Positions 25,325 to 33,888 are shown, numbered from the stretch's first letter. The stretch: 64,000 bases of DNA from Streptomyces sp. ISL-66 (GCF_018614135.1 NZ_JAGGOW010000125.1:1-64000), one strand, 5' to 3'. Notes: generated by a model not told the origin, from the letters alone. Program-made: numbers and translations.

Positions 25325-26644
25325 CTACTTCGCGACGTTGAGGCCGCGTCCCTTGATGGCTTCCTCGGCCGCCTTCTGGCCGGCCGCGAGCGCGTCCGCG
25401 AGGGTTCCCTTGCCCCCGGCGTCCTGGATCGCGGTGTTGGTCGCGGTCTGCACCGGGCCCCAGACCCAGCCCGGGACGATGGTGTCGACCTGCTCACCGG
25501 CGATCTTGTAGACGTCGTCGCCGCCGAAGAAGCCCTTGTCGTCGAAGGCCGCGGCGGCGATCGTGCGCAGCTCGGGGTTGGCGGGCAGACTGCTGCTGGG
25601 CGCCTTCAGGCTGCCGATCCGGGCCTTGACGCCTTCGGGGCTGGTGGCCGCCCACGCGGCGAACTCGGCCGCCTCCTTGACGTGCTTGCTGCCCTTGGTG
25701 ACGGCGTAGCTGGTGCCGCCGAACATTCCGGTGGCCGGGGTGCCCCAGTTCGGCAGTGGGGCCACGCCCCACTTTCCCGAGTCCTTGGCGAGGGAGGTCA
25801 TCGTGCCGCCCGCGCTCCACGAGGCGCCGATGAAGCTGGCCATGGCCCCGTCCGCCTTGGCCTTGGCGAACTCCGGACCGTTGATCTTCAGGTTCAGCAC
25901 CATGTCGTCCTTGACCAGGTCCTGCCAGTACGAGGCGACCTTCTGCGAGGGGGCGTCGTTGATGCTGACCTTCCAGGCGTCGCCCTCGGTGCCGTACCAC
26001 TTGGCGCCGGCCTGCCAGGAGAGGGCGGCCAGCAGCGGCGCGTCGTCGTTCCCCCAGCCGCCGATGCGCACGTTCTTGTCCGCGGCCTTGATCTTCTCGG
26101 CGGCCGCCTTGTACTCGTCCCAGGTCTTGGGGACTTCGACGCCCGCGTTCTTGAAGAGGTCCTTGCGGTAGTAGAGGAGGTTCGGCGTCGCGTCGTACGG
26201 CACGGCCCAGGTCTTGCCGCCGAGGGTCACCCGCTCCTGGACTCCCTGGGGGAACTTCGCCTTCACCGTGGCGCCGGCCTGGGAGCTGATGTCGGCCAAG
26301 AATCCCTGGCTGACGAACTCCGGGAGGGTCGGGTACTCGATGCCCGCGACGTCGGGTGCGTTGCCGGCCTTGATCGCATTGCTGATCTTGGCGTACCCGT
26401 CCGGTCCGCCGGTGATGGCCGAGAAGGTGACCTTGATGTTCGGGTGGGACGCGTTGAACGCGTCCACCACCTGCTGGGCACCACCGGTCCAGCCCCAATA
26501 GGTCAGGTTGACCGGCTCCTTGGGGGTTTCGGACTTGGCGGCGGCGCCCGCGTCCTCACCGCCGCCGCAGCCTGTGGCGGTGGCGAGGAGGGCCAGCGAG
26601 ACGGTGGCGAGGGCGACGCGGGAGGTACGGGAAGTGAGCTTCAC
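25325..26644 (-). CDS. Sugar ABC transporter substrate-binding lipoprotein
   Basis: The 439-residue protein has a lipoprotein signal (MKLTSRTSRVALATVSLALL), with the lipidated Cys at about residue 26 in ATATGC. The mature part is a type 1 solute-binding fold: VNLTYWGWTGGAQQVVDAFN, then NAPDVAGIEYPTLPEF and VPYDATPNLLYYRKDLF. These are usual for CUT1 sugar-binding proteins of cluster B. It would capture a mono- or oligosaccharide at the outer face of the membrane and deliver it to the two permeases. The ligand cannot be read from sequence. The start is a GTG at 26644 with GAGGAG eight bases upstream. Confidence 0.92.
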   Translation of the reverse strand: MKLTSRTSRVALATVSLALLATATGCGGGEDAGAAAKSETPKEPVNLTYWGWTGGAQQVVDAFNASHPNIKVTFSAITGGPDGYAKISNAIKAGNAPDVAGIEYPTLPEFVSQGFLADISSQAGATVKAKFPQGVQERVTLGGKTWAVPYDATPNLLYYRKDLFKNAGVEVPKTWDEYKAAAEKIKAADKNVRIGGWGNDDAPLLAALSWQAGAKWYGTEGDAWKVSINDAPSQKVASYWQDLVKDDMVLNLKINGPEFAKAKADGAMASFIGASWSAGGTMTSLAKDSGKWGVAPLPNWGTPATGMFGGTSYAVTKGSKHVKEAAEFAAWAATSPEGVKARIGSLKAPSSSLPANPELRTIAAAAFDDKGFFGGDDVYKIAGEQVDTIVPGWVWGPVQTATNTAIQDAGGKGTLADALAAGQKAAEEAIKGRGLNVAK

Positions 26645-26691
26645 TACTCTGCTCCTCAGATGCGAGCCGTCGATGCGGCGAGGTGATGCAC

Positions 26692-26753
26692 ATGATTCGG
26701 CCAGAGCAGAAGCGAGTCAATAGGAAAACAAGATTTAAGAAAGGAAAGCGAAG
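26692..26753 (-). promoter_or_regulatory. Promoter and candidate operator of the sugar operon
   Basis: Read on the minus strand, TTGACT (26720-26715) and AATCAT (26697-26692) are separated by 17 bases and could be the -35 and -10. Just upstream, on the plus strand, GAAAGGAAAGCGAAG (26739-26753) closely matches a site upstream of the regulator gene (27978-27963: CGAAAGGAAACGCAAG on the minus strand). The shared motif is the best candidate for the regulator's binding site. Confidence 0.45.
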
Positions 26754-27902
26754 TCACGGTCGGGTTGCGCTGGACGCACGCACCCGCAGCTCGGGCAGGA
26801 TGTCGATCCGACGCCGGGGCCGGCCCGGTTCCCGCAGTCGGCGCACGAGCAACTCCACGCCAGTGACCCCGACTTCGTGCTTCGAGGGTGCCACCGCGCT
26901 CAGCGGCAGATCCGCGAGGGAAGCCACCTCGTCGTCGTACGAGACCAGGGCGACATCGCCCGGCACGGACAGCGAGGCGCTCCGCAGCCGCTGCAACAAC
27001 ACCACGGCCTCGTGGTCGGGATGGACCAGCGCGGCGTCGACGCGACCGGCCCGTACCCCCTCGATGAACTCGGCCATCGCCTGCTCGTACGCGGCCTCGC
27101 CGGCGTCGTACTCGGCGAGGTCGAGGAAGAGCGCGGCGCCGGACCCCGTGGGACCGGCCTCGGCCATGGCCGCGTCGTAACCCTTCTTGATCCAGGGCGC
27201 GGTGGGGGTGCCACCGCGCATCACCAGGGCGATCCGGCGCCGCCCGGCGTCCAGCAGGTGCCGGACGGCCAGCCGGGCTCCGTAGCCGTGGTCCGTACCG
27301 ACGTGCTCACAGGCGGACGCCTGCTGCTCGGGACGCCGCTCGACCAGGACGACGGGCACACCCAGCTCCTCGTACCACGGGCCGCCGGGGCTCCCCTCGG
27401 CGCCGACGCCGGAGGGGGCGAGCAGCAGGCCGTCGACGCCGTCCGCGACCATGCGCGCCGCCTGCGCCTTCTCCGTGTCCACGTCGTACGTCGACACGGC
27501 GAGGGTGAGCCGTACGCCCAGGACGTCGGCCGCTTCCCGGGCCCCCTTGATCACCTCGGGGTAGTAGTAGGCGGAGGAGGGCACGATCAGTCCGAGCGTC
27601 AGCGGCCGTCCGCCGGCCGCCCTGGCGGCGGACGCGCGCGCGGGTACGACGGCGGCCGAGCCGGTGCCGGTGCTGCCGCTGTCGGCGGCCGACGGGGTGA
27701 CGGGCGCGGTCTCGGCCCAGTCCTCGGGCAGCATCGCACCGCCGTGCACCCGGGCCAGAAGCCCTCGCTCCGCGAGGACTTCGACGTCCTTGCGGACCGT
27801 CACCACGGAAACTCCGAGCTCCGCCGCGAACTCCGTGACGCGCATCGACCCCGCTTCTCGGACCCGGCGCAGGATCGCCTGCTGTCGTTCCTCAGCGTGC
27901 AC
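26754..27902 (-). CDS. Sugar-operon regulator: DeoR-type HTH fused to LacI-type sensor domain
   Basis: The 382-residue protein has an N-terminal DeoR-type winged helix (about residues 1-60: EERQQAILRRVREAGSMRVT, then VSVVTVRKDVEVLAERGLLA and RVHGGAM). The rest is a LacI/periplasmic-binding-like effector domain: LTLGLIVPSSAYYYPEVIKG, DGLLLAPSG, GTDHGYGARLAVRHLLDAG and VALVSYDDEVASLADLPLSA. Such hybrids repress sugar-uptake operons until the sugar binds. The GTG at 27902 was chosen because GGGGAG precedes it and the DeoR domain begins there; the open frame upstream runs through the promoter. It lies 109 bases upstream of the binding-protein gene on the same strand, so it most likely controls that operon and itself. 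Confidence 0.88.
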   Translation of the reverse strand: MHAEERQQAILRRVREAGSMRVTEFAAELGVSVVTVRKDVEVLAERGLLARVHGGAMLPEDWAETAPVTPSAADSGSTGTGSAAVVPARASAARAAGGRPLTLGLIVPSSAYYYPEVIKGAREAADVLGVRLTLAVSTYDVDTEKAQAARMVADGVDGLLLAPSGVGAEGSPGGPWYEELGVPVVLVERRPEQQASACEHVGTDHGYGARLAVRHLLDAGRRRIALVMRGGTPTAPWIKKGYDAAMAEAGPTGSGAALFLDLAEYDAGEAAYEQAMAEFIEGVRAGRVDAALVHPDHEAVVLLQRLRSASLSVPGDVALVSYDDEVASLADLPLSAVAPSKHEVGVTGVELLVRRLREPGRPRRRIDILPELRVRASSATRP

Positions 27903-27962
27903 GGTGGAGCTCCCCTCGACTGCGTCCCTGGTCGAGGTCAGCGTAGCGCGCGAAAGCCAAAA

Positions 27963-27986
27963 CTTGCGTTTCCTTTCGAACGAAAG
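27963..27986. promoter_or_regulatory. Candidate operator of the sugar regulator
   Basis: CTTTCGAACGAAAG at 27973-27986 is a perfect 14-bp palindrome, about 70 bases upstream of the regulator start. It overlaps CTTGCGTTTCCTTTCG (27963-27978), whose reverse complement resembles the site upstream of the sugar operon. The surrounding sequence is relatively AT-rich, as promoters in this genome tend to be. Confidence 0.5.
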
Positions 27987-28079
27987 CATTGCACAGGTTA
28001 TGACTGCCACGCATCGGGCTGTTCGCCTTCATGCGTCCACGCCTCCGTGCAGGCGGTGCCCCTCAATGCACGCGCCGCT

Positions 28080-28105
28080 CCTTCAGCCCTGGAAAGGGCT
28101 GAAGG
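28080..28105. terminator. Hairpin terminator after the RNase H gene
   Basis: CCTTCAGCCCT, loop GGAA, AGGGCTGAAGG forms a perfect 11-bp stem located 24 bases downstream of the minus-strand RNase H stop. It would insulate the regulator promoter from read-through. Confidence 0.75.
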
Positions 28106-28128
28106 TCACGGCCAGAGGTAGGTTCCGG

Positions 28129-28845
28129 TCATCCGGCGTCGGCGGCGCCGCAGTCCGGATGTCCCCAGCGGGAACCGAGCTTGGTGATCTTCTCTCCGGC
28201 GGCGTACGGCTTGCCGCACGGGCAGGTGCCGGGGAACTTCGCCTTGATGACCACGCCGCCGCGTGCGGCCCTCGCCTTCCCGGCGGTCGCGGCGCTCGCG
28301 GCGGCGGTCCCGGTACCCGGCGAGGTCCAGCGCGTCGACGTGCTGCGCGCGGGCGCCGGTACGGGCATGGCCTCGTGGCCCAGCGCGGTGCCGGCCGGTT
28401 CCTGGCTGACGGCCGCGTCGCTGGCCGCCTGGTCGGCGATCGCGTTCAGGTGGTCGCCGTCCTCTCGGTGCGCGGGGACGTAACGGAACTCCACGTCCCG
28501 GTCGGTCAGCAGCGCGTCGATGCTCTCGACCAGCTCCCGGTTCGCCACCGGCTTGCCTGCCGCGGTCTTCCAGCCGTTGCGCTTCCAGGCGGGCAGCCAC
28601 TGGGTCACGGCCTTCATGGCGTACTGCGAGTCCATCCGTACCTGTACGGCCGTCCCCGGCGCCACCGCTTCCAGCAGCCGTTGCAGGGCGGTGAGTTCAC
28701 CCACGTTGTTGGTGGCGCGGCCGAGCGGCCCGGCCTCCCAGCGCTCGGGGTGCCCGTGCGTGTCGGCGATGACCCAGGCCCATGCGGCCGGCCCCGGGTT
28801 TCCCTTGGCCGCGCCGTCACAGGCGGCGATGATGCGATCAGACAT
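28129..28845 (-). CDS. rnhA: Ribonuclease HI with C-terminal zinc-binding-like extension
   Basis: The 238-residue protein has a type 1 RNase H domain at about residues 1-140. The active-site acidic residues are D10 (AACDGAAKGNPGPAAWAWVI), the Glu of NNVGELTALQRLL and the Asp of VRMDSQYAMKAV. The last Asp region is DQAASDAA, after the handle-like VEFRYVPAHREDGDHLN. It cuts RNA in RNA-DNA hybrids. After an Ala/Ser-rich linker, the C-terminal ~45 residues contain FPGTCPCGKPYAAGEKI and a later HPDCG, a probable zinc-binding knob often fused to actinobacterial RNases H. The ATG at 28845 starts the conserved domain. Confidence 0.9.
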   Translation of the reverse strand: MSDRIIAACDGAAKGNPGPAAWAWVIADTHGHPERWEAGPLGRATNNVGELTALQRLLEAVAPGTAVQVRMDSQYAMKAVTQWLPAWKRNGWKTAAGKPVANRELVESIDALLTDRDVEFRYVPAHREDGDHLNAIADQAASDAAVSQEPAGTALGHEAMPVPAPARSTSTRWTSPGTGTAAASAATAGKARAARGGVVIKAKFPGTCPCGKPYAAGEKITKLGSRWGHPDCGAADAG

Positions 28846-28940
28846 TCCCCGATCATGCCTCACCGCCGCGCCTACCCGCGCACGAGCCGTCCGCCTACCG
28901 GTGCGAGCGCGAGTCCGGGACCGGATGTGGATCCAGGCGA

Positions 28941-28986
28941 GCGGGCGGGCAGGCGGGCAGGCGGGCAGGCGGGCAGGGCAGGGCAG
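28941..28986. repeat. Tandem repeat, 8-bp unit
   Basis: GGGCAGGC is repeated about four times, followed by two shortened GGGCA units. It lies just upstream of the TetR gene promoter. Confidence 0.85.
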
Positions 28987-29005
28987 AAAATGGCAGGCCC
29001 GACAA

Positions 29006-29033
29006 TTGACAGGGGTGACGCCATTGCTAGGCT
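29006..29033 (+). promoter_or_regulatory. Vegetative promoter of the TetR-lmeA operon
   Basis: A consensus -35 TTGACA (29006-29011) and a -10 TAGGCT (29028-29033) are spaced by 16 bases. The ATG lies only six bases after the -10, so transcription should start at or next to the start codon and give a leaderless mRNA. Confidence 0.75.
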
Positions 29034-29039
29034 CCGCCC

Positions 29040-29750
29040 ATGAGTCAAGATCCGGCCGACGTCGGCGCCGACGTCGACGTCCGCGACGGCGTCACATCCC
29101 GCCCCGGTGTCGACTCCCGCGTCGACTCCGGCTCGGAGCCCGGCCTGCGCGAACGCAAGAAGGAGCGGACCCGCAAGCTGCTGCGCGAGGGGGCCGCCGC
29201 CCTCTTCGCCGAGCACGGCTTCGCGGGCACCACGGTCGCGGACATCGCCGCCTGCGCGAACGTGTCGGAGCGGACCTTCTTCCGCTACTTCGAGAGCAAG
29301 GAGGCCCTCCTGCTGCCCGACAGCCTCGACGTCTTCGGGTACGTGGAAGCCGAACTGGCCCGGCGCGCCATGGAGGAGGATCCGCTCGATGCGGTCTGCA
29401 TCGCCCTGATCTCCGCCGCGGCCCCGTTCGCCTCCTCCAGCCTCACCGCCCTGACCCACTCCATTTCCGTGACGGGCGGCGAGAACGCGGTGGCCGCCCA
29501 ACTCGTACAGCTCTTCGCCGATTTCGAGGACCGGCTCACCCTCATCGTCCTGGACCGGCTCCCCGCCGGCACTCCCGACGCCGACCTGCGCGCAGGGGTG
29601 ATCGCGGGCGCCGCCCTGTCCGCCGTACGCGCCGTCCTGCGCACCCAGCGCCGGCGCCACGAGAACGGCACCGTCACCGATGCCCCTCCGTCCCACCTCC
29701 TGCGCGAGGCCTTCGGGATGCTGAAGCAGATCGGATCCACCCCGCAATGA
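29040..29750 (+). CDS. TetR-family transcriptional regulator
   Basis: The 236-residue protein has an acidic, variable N-terminal tail of about 38 residues. A TetR helix-turn-helix follows: LRERKKERTRKLLREGAAAL, then GFAGTTVADIAACANVSERT and FFRYFESKEALLLP. The C-terminal ligand domain is helical and unassigned. It starts without a Shine-Dalgarno site, immediately downstream of a good promoter, so it is probably read from a leaderless transcript. Its stop overlaps the start of the next gene (ATGA), so it likely controls its own expression and that of the LmeA-like gene. Confidence 0.9.
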   Translation: MSQDPADVGADVDVRDGVTSRPGVDSRVDSGSEPGLRERKKERTRKLLREGAAALFAEHGFAGTTVADIAACANVSERTFFRYFESKEALLLPDSLDVFGYVEAELARRAMEEDPLDAVCIALISAAAPFASSSLTALTHSISVTGGENAVAAQLVQLFADFEDRLTLIVLDRLPAGTPDADLRAGVIAGAALSAVRAVLRTQRRRHENGTVTDAPPSHLLREAFGMLKQIGSTPQ

Positions 29751-30544
29751 AGCTCCGCCGCACCCCCGTTCTCGTCACCGCCGGCATCGCCACTGCGCTC
29801 GCCGCGGCGGTCTGCATAACCGACGTCGTGGTCGCACGCTCCGCCCAGGACCGCATCGCACGGGCGGCCGGCTGCCGCCTCGATGCCAGCGGACCCGTCA
29901 GCGCCGAGCTCACCGGCACCTTCGCCGGACTTCGCGCGCTGACGGGTGAAGTGGGCTCCCTCCACCTCGCGGCGCAGGGCGTGCACCGGGCCGACACCGA
30001 GATGAGCGTCGAGGCCGACCTCCACGACGTCACCCGCGACGGAGCGGTGGGCGGCGGCCGGGCGACGGCGACCATCCCCTACAGCTCGCTGCAGAAACGC
30101 CTGGCCGACTCCGCGCAGACCGGCGGCGAGGACTCCACCACCGCCGACCTGAAGGTGGGCGGCGACGCGAAGGGACTCACCTTCACCGGAACCGTGGGCC
30201 GCCTCGGTCTCCCCGTCACCGTCCGCGCGAGCACCAGCACCACGGCGAACAGCCTCACGATCACACCGACGACGGTGACCGTACTGGGCCGCGAGCTGCC
30301 CATCACCTCCCTGAGCGGGCTGCCGGGCGCCGCCGACCTGGCCGAGCGGCTCGCACCGCGGACCGTGGAAGTCGGCGACCTGCCCGCCGGGGTCCGGCTC
30401 ACCGGCTCCCGCCCGACCACTGCCGGCCTCAGCCTGGATGCTTCCGTCGCCCCGTCCTCGTCCTCGTCCCCGTCCTCGTCCGTCTCCTCCTCCGCCTCTT
30501 CGTCCGCGGCGGACACGGACGGAAAGAGCTGCGCCACGGTGTAG
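29747..30544 (+). CDS. LmeA-like phospholipid-binding protein (DUF2993)
   Basis: The 265-residue protein has an N-terminal signal-anchor (MKLRRTPVLVTAGIATALAA). A DUF2993/LmeA-type domain follows: DRIARAAGCRLDASGPVSAE, GLRALTGEVGSLHLAAQGVH and LPAGVRLTGSRPTTAGLSLD. Mycobacterial LmeA binds phospholipids and helps lipomannan maturation; Streptomyces relatives are less studied. The C-terminus is a long Ser tract before ADTDGKSCATV, probably disordered. It is exposed to the cell envelope. Its ATG overlaps the TetR stop, so both are co-expressed. Confidence 0.83.
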   Translation: MKLRRTPVLVTAGIATALAAAVCITDVVVARSAQDRIARAAGCRLDASGPVSAELTGTFAGLRALTGEVGSLHLAAQGVHRADTEMSVEADLHDVTRDGAVGGGRATATIPYSSLQKRLADSAQTGGEDSTTADLKVGGDAKGLTFTGTVGRLGLPVTVRASTSTTANSLTITPTTVTVLGRELPITSLSGLPGAADLAERLAPRTVEVGDLPAGVRLTGSRPTTAGLSLDASVAPSSSSSPSSSVSSSASSSAADTDGKSCATV

Positions 30545-30896
30545 CCGACTCGGTGTCCTTCCACGACGGAGGCGGCACGGCCACCGCCCTCACCCGCAAG
30601 GCCATCTACCAGGTCAAGGTCATCAAGGAAGCCGCGGGCGAAGCAGCCACGGCGGACAGCGAGCGGGCTGGCGGCTGGCGGCTGGCGGCTGGCGGCTGCT
30701 CCGGGCCACAGCACCGAGCCGCCTGGGTCCATTCCGCGCCCCGCGTCGAGCTGCTGCTGACCCCGTACGATCCCGAGCTCGACCCCGCGACCTGGAGCCG
30801 CGCTCATCGACGAGGTATACGACCGTTCGCCCACGGTGCGCGGATGGCCACCGCCGGGGCGAGGCGGTCATGTGATCAACCCGACAGAGCCTAGCC
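30545..30896. other. Intergenic region with tandem repeat and possible decayed coding
   Basis: A 7-bp GGCTGGC repeat runs from 30666 to about 30698. Around 30750-30840 there are short protein-like stretches in shifting frames (LLTPYDPELDPATWSRA, then ALIDEVYDRSPTVRGW), which suggest a worn-out gene. No intact gene or clear terminator is seen. Confidence 0.4.
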
Positions 30897-32945
30897 TCAG
30901 GGAAGGCGCAGCAGCTTCGCGGCGAAGGAGGGTTCGGACAGGTCCGTTTGGAGCGCCACGGGGACCTTCGTCGCACCGGGTCCCGTGCCGACCGTCAGCA
31001 CACCGATCTCGGTGCCGGCCCGCGCCTCGCGCGGGAGGCCCTTCTCGCCGGTTTCCACGGTGAGTTCGAGCTTCTGTCCCGGCACGGCGACGACGGTCGC
31101 GTCCTGGGCGGCCACCACCGGGGTGCGGGTCCCGAGCCCGTCGTCGACGTAGCCGAGGACCTGGCCCTTCTTGACGGCTCCGGCCTTGGTCAGCGCCGCG
31201 CGGACCGCCTCGATGACCTTCTTGCTGTTGTCCTTGACGAGGATCAGGCTGTTGCCGCCGTTCGGATCGGCCCCGGTCACGTGCTGGTCGAGCATGGTGC
31301 CGAGGATCAACGGGGTCTTGTCGCCCACCGTTTTGTAGGCCGCCCACATCAGCGCGCCGCCGGCCGGCGTACTGGAGCCGGTCTTGATGCCCTTGATGCT
31401 GAGGGGGGACAGGAGCAGGTCGTTGTTGTTGATGATCCCCGTCGGGAGGCCCGGGATCGTGGCGCTGGGTAGCTGGACGATCGCCCGGAAAGCGTCGAAC
31501 CGCATGACCGCTTCCGCCAGCTTCAGCTGGTCGACAGCCGTGCTCACGGTCTTGGCGTCGAGCCCGCTTGGGTCGGTGTAGGTGGTGGAGGTCATGCCGA
31601 GCGCCTTGGCCTCCACGTTCATCTTCTCCACGAACTCGGTCTCGGAATCGCTTCCCGTGTCCCAACGCGCCAGGAGGCGGGCGATGTTGTTGGCCGAGGG
31701 GATCATCAGCATCTTCAGCATGTCCTGCTGCGTGAACCGCGTGCCGGCCGTCAGCCCCTCGACGCGCGACTCGTTGTCCGAGGTGCCGTCGGCAACGGCC
31801 TTGGCGTCGACCGCGATCGGCGGACCCGCCTCGTCCTTCTTCAGCGGGTGGCCCTTGAGGACCACGTACGCGGTCATCACCTTCGCCACGCTGGCCGTCG
31901 GCACGGGCTTCTGCTCTCCGAACGTCCCGACGTCGCCCGCGCCCGCCACCCATACGGCGGCCTGCCCCTTCTCCGGCCAGGGCACCTCGAAATGACCGTC
32001 GAGGGTGACGGAGGTCGGGGCGCCCCCGCCGGCCAGGACGACGGCGGGCAGCGGCCGCAGCGCCTGTACGACGACGAGTACGCCGGCCAGTACGAGGAAG
32101 AGCGGCACCCAGATCTTGAACCGGCGGGCCACGCTCCGGGCCGGCGTCTCGGGCGGAGGAGGGGAGTTGGTGAGCCGGGCGAGCAGATCGAGCGGAGGCA
32201 GCGGCTGCTCGGCGGTCCCCTCCGGAGCGGGCGCCGGCAGCGCGGCCGGATCGGCCGAGGCGACGGGAGCGGGTGCGGGAGCCGTGACGGGACCCGTGAC
32301 GGGCGCGGGCGCAGCAGCGGGAGCGGGAGCGGTTCCGAACCAGGAGACCAGAGCGGACTCCTGCGGGACGCCGTCCAGGGCTTTGAGCGGGATGAACGTA
32401 CTCGTCCTCTCCCCGTCCGGCTCCGGCGCCGACTCCGAAGCCGGCTCGAGTCCCGGCTCAGACGAAGGCTCCGGTTCCGGCTCAGGCTCAGGCTCCGACT
32501 CCGACTCCGACTCCGGTTCCGGTTCCGGTTCTGGTTCTGGTTCCGGATCAAGCTCCGACTCCGGTACCGGATCAGACACGGACTCCGGCCCCAGACCAGG
32601 CTCCGACTCCGGCACAGGCTCCGGATCAGGCTCCGGATCAGGCACAGGCTCCAGTACCGACTCTGACGCCGACTCAGACTGCCGCTCCGAGCCCGACTCC
32701 GACCCCGGCCCCGACGCCGACCCCGGCGCCCGTCCCGGCTCAAGCTCCGGATCCGGTGCCTGCTCGGGGACGCGCACGACCTCCACCGGGTCCGGCGCGG
32801 GCTCCGGAGCCTCCGCGCCCTCGGGCGCGTCCGCCACCTCGACGGCATGCGCCGTCCCCGGTGCGTCCTCGTCCTCAGCCGCCGCTCCGTGGGGTCCGTC
32901 GCCCTTCACCGGTACCGCCGTCATCCCGTACACCGCCTTGCTCAT
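30897..32945 (-). CDS. D-alanyl-D-alanine carboxypeptidase with long acidic cytoplasmic tail
   Basis: The 682-residue protein has three parts. Residues 1-275 are low-complexity and acidic, with long Pro-Glu and Ser-Glu runs at about 100-165 and a conserved-looking TSTFIPLKALD at 181-191. One transmembrane helix covers about 278-296. The penicillin-binding domain follows: SVAK at 352-355 with the nucleophile Ser352, SAN at 417-419 and KTG at 521-523, then a C-terminal beta domain. Type-5 PBPs trim the terminal D-Ala from peptidoglycan stem peptides outside the membrane. The tail stays in the cytoplasm. The ATG at 32945 is the best start; there is no clear signal-peptidase site, so the protein stays anchored. 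Confidence 0.9.
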   Translation of the reverse strand: MSKAVYGMTAVPVKGDGPHGAAAEDEDAPGTAHAVEVADAPEGAEAPEPAPDPVEVVRVPEQAPDPELEPGRAPGSASGPGSESGSERQSESASESVLEPVPDPEPDPEPVPESEPGLGPESVSDPVPESELDPEPEPEPEPEPESESESEPEPEPEPEPSSEPGLEPASESAPEPDGERTSTFIPLKALDGVPQESALVSWFGTAPAPAAAPAPVTGPVTAPAPAPVASADPAALPAPAPEGTAEQPLPPLDLLARLTNSPPPPETPARSVARRFKIWVPLFLVLAGVLVVVQALRPLPAVVLAGGGAPTSVTLDGHFEVPWPEKGQAAVWVAGAGDVGTFGEQKPVPTASVAKVMTAYVVLKGHPLKKDEAGPPIAVDAKAVADGTSDNESRVEGLTAGTRFTQQDMLKMLMIPSANNIARLLARWDTGSDSETEFVEKMNVEAKALGMTSTTYTDPSGLDAKTVSTAVDQLKLAEAVMRFDAFRAIVQLPSATIPGLPTGIINNNDLLLSPLSIKGIKTGSSTPAGGALMWAAYKTVGDKTPLILGTMLDQHVTGADPNGGNSLILVKDNSKKVIEAVRAALTKAGAVKKGQVLGYVDDGLGTRTPVVAAQDATVVAVPGQKLELTVETGEKGLPREARAGTEIGVLTVGTGPGATKVPVALQTDLSEPSFAAKLLRLP

Positions 32946-33142
32946 GCCGTTCTCGATCACTCGGGCGCCAGTTTCCGCGCCCCATATGCGCGGATCATGC
33001 GCACAAGATGACCAATTCGTCACAGCCTTCCGGTCGCCCACCGTCATCAAACGATCATCCGGCCATCACGGCTCCGTCATGAGGAACCCGAAGACTCACT
33101 TCTCCCCCACGCGAGGCGCCTCCAGGAAGTCGGACACCGTTC

Positions 33143-33826
33143 ATGAAACACAGGAGCCCCGACCCCACGGCACCCGGCAGGCGACGCCTGCTGGCCGGCG
33201 GCGGAGCGCTGCTCCTCGCCATGAGCGCCGGCCCACTGCTGGTCGCCAGGTCCGGCGAGCCCGATCCGCCGGACGAGGACCGCAACCCGTCCGGAGCGAC
33301 CCGTACCTCCCCCTCCCCGGCCTCCGGCTGGATGCCCGGCGTGATCAGAAGACCGCTGGAGCGCAATTTCGTCGTCGGTGACCGCGACGCCCAACGCGGG
33401 CTCGTCCTCCACGTCCAGGAGGGCGAGGGTTCACTGTACGAGCGGTTCAACGAGCCCGGGATCAAGGCCTCCTCCCACTTCTGGGTCTCGCAGAGCGGAG
33501 AGACGGAGCAGTACGTCTCCGTCCTCGACCGCGCCTGGGCGCAAGTGGACGGCAACGGGTCGTGGGCCTCGGTCGAAACCTCGGGCTTCGGCACCCGGAA
33601 GCTCACCGAAGCGCAGGTCGACGCCGTCTCCCGCATCTACGCGTGGGGCGCCGCCGCCCACGGCTGGCCGGCCTCGATCAGCGACGCCCCCGACCAACCG
33701 GGCCTGGGCACCCACTCCATGGGCGGCGCCTCGTGGGGCGCCCACGCGTGCCCCGGCACCCTCCGGGCCGGCCAGCGCACCGAGATCATCCGCCGGGTGA
33801 AGGAGGGGCTCCCGCTCGCCGGATAA
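33143..33826 (+). CDS. Secreted N-acetylmuramoyl-L-alanine amidase-type protein
   Basis: The 227-residue protein has a twin-arginine-like signal (RRRLLAGGGALLLAMSAGPL). An amidase_2-like fold follows, with GLVLHVQEGEGSLYERF, SHFWVSQSGETEQYV and the closing zinc-site region GTHSMGGASWGAHACPGTLR. The His residues in these motifs (LHV, THS, AHA) are the probable zinc ligands. Such enzymes cut the bond between N-acetylmuramate and L-alanine in peptidoglycan. It is divergent from the carboxypeptidase gene, so both may take part in wall remodelling. The ATG at 33143 has AGGAAG about 12 bases upstream. Confidence 0.82.
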   Translation: MKHRSPDPTAPGRRRLLAGGGALLLAMSAGPLLVARSGEPDPPDEDRNPSGATRTSPSPASGWMPGVIRRPLERNFVVGDRDAQRGLVLHVQEGEGSLYERFNEPGIKASSHFWVSQSGETEQYVSVLDRAWAQVDGNGSWASVETSGFGTRKLTEAQVDAVSRIYAWGAAAHGWPASISDAPDQPGLGTHSMGGASWGAHACPGTLRAGQRTEIIRRVKEGLPLAG

Positions 33827-33845
33827 CGCCCGATCGCAACGAATC

Positions 33846-33888
33846 GCCGCCGGAGCCGCCGGAGCCTCCAGAGCCGCCGGAGCCGCCG
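33846..33888. repeat. Imperfect 9-bp tandem repeat
   Basis: GCCGCCGGA and close variants are repeated about five times directly after the amidase gene. The stretch ends in a GCCGCC-GTC-GGCGGC hairpin that may assist termination. Confidence 0.7.

Noticed and set aside
32005..33381. Ser/Gly-rich frame antisense to the carboxypeptidase tail
   Set aside because: It is the complement of the Pro-Glu/Ser-Glu repeat and has no start signals or conserved motif.
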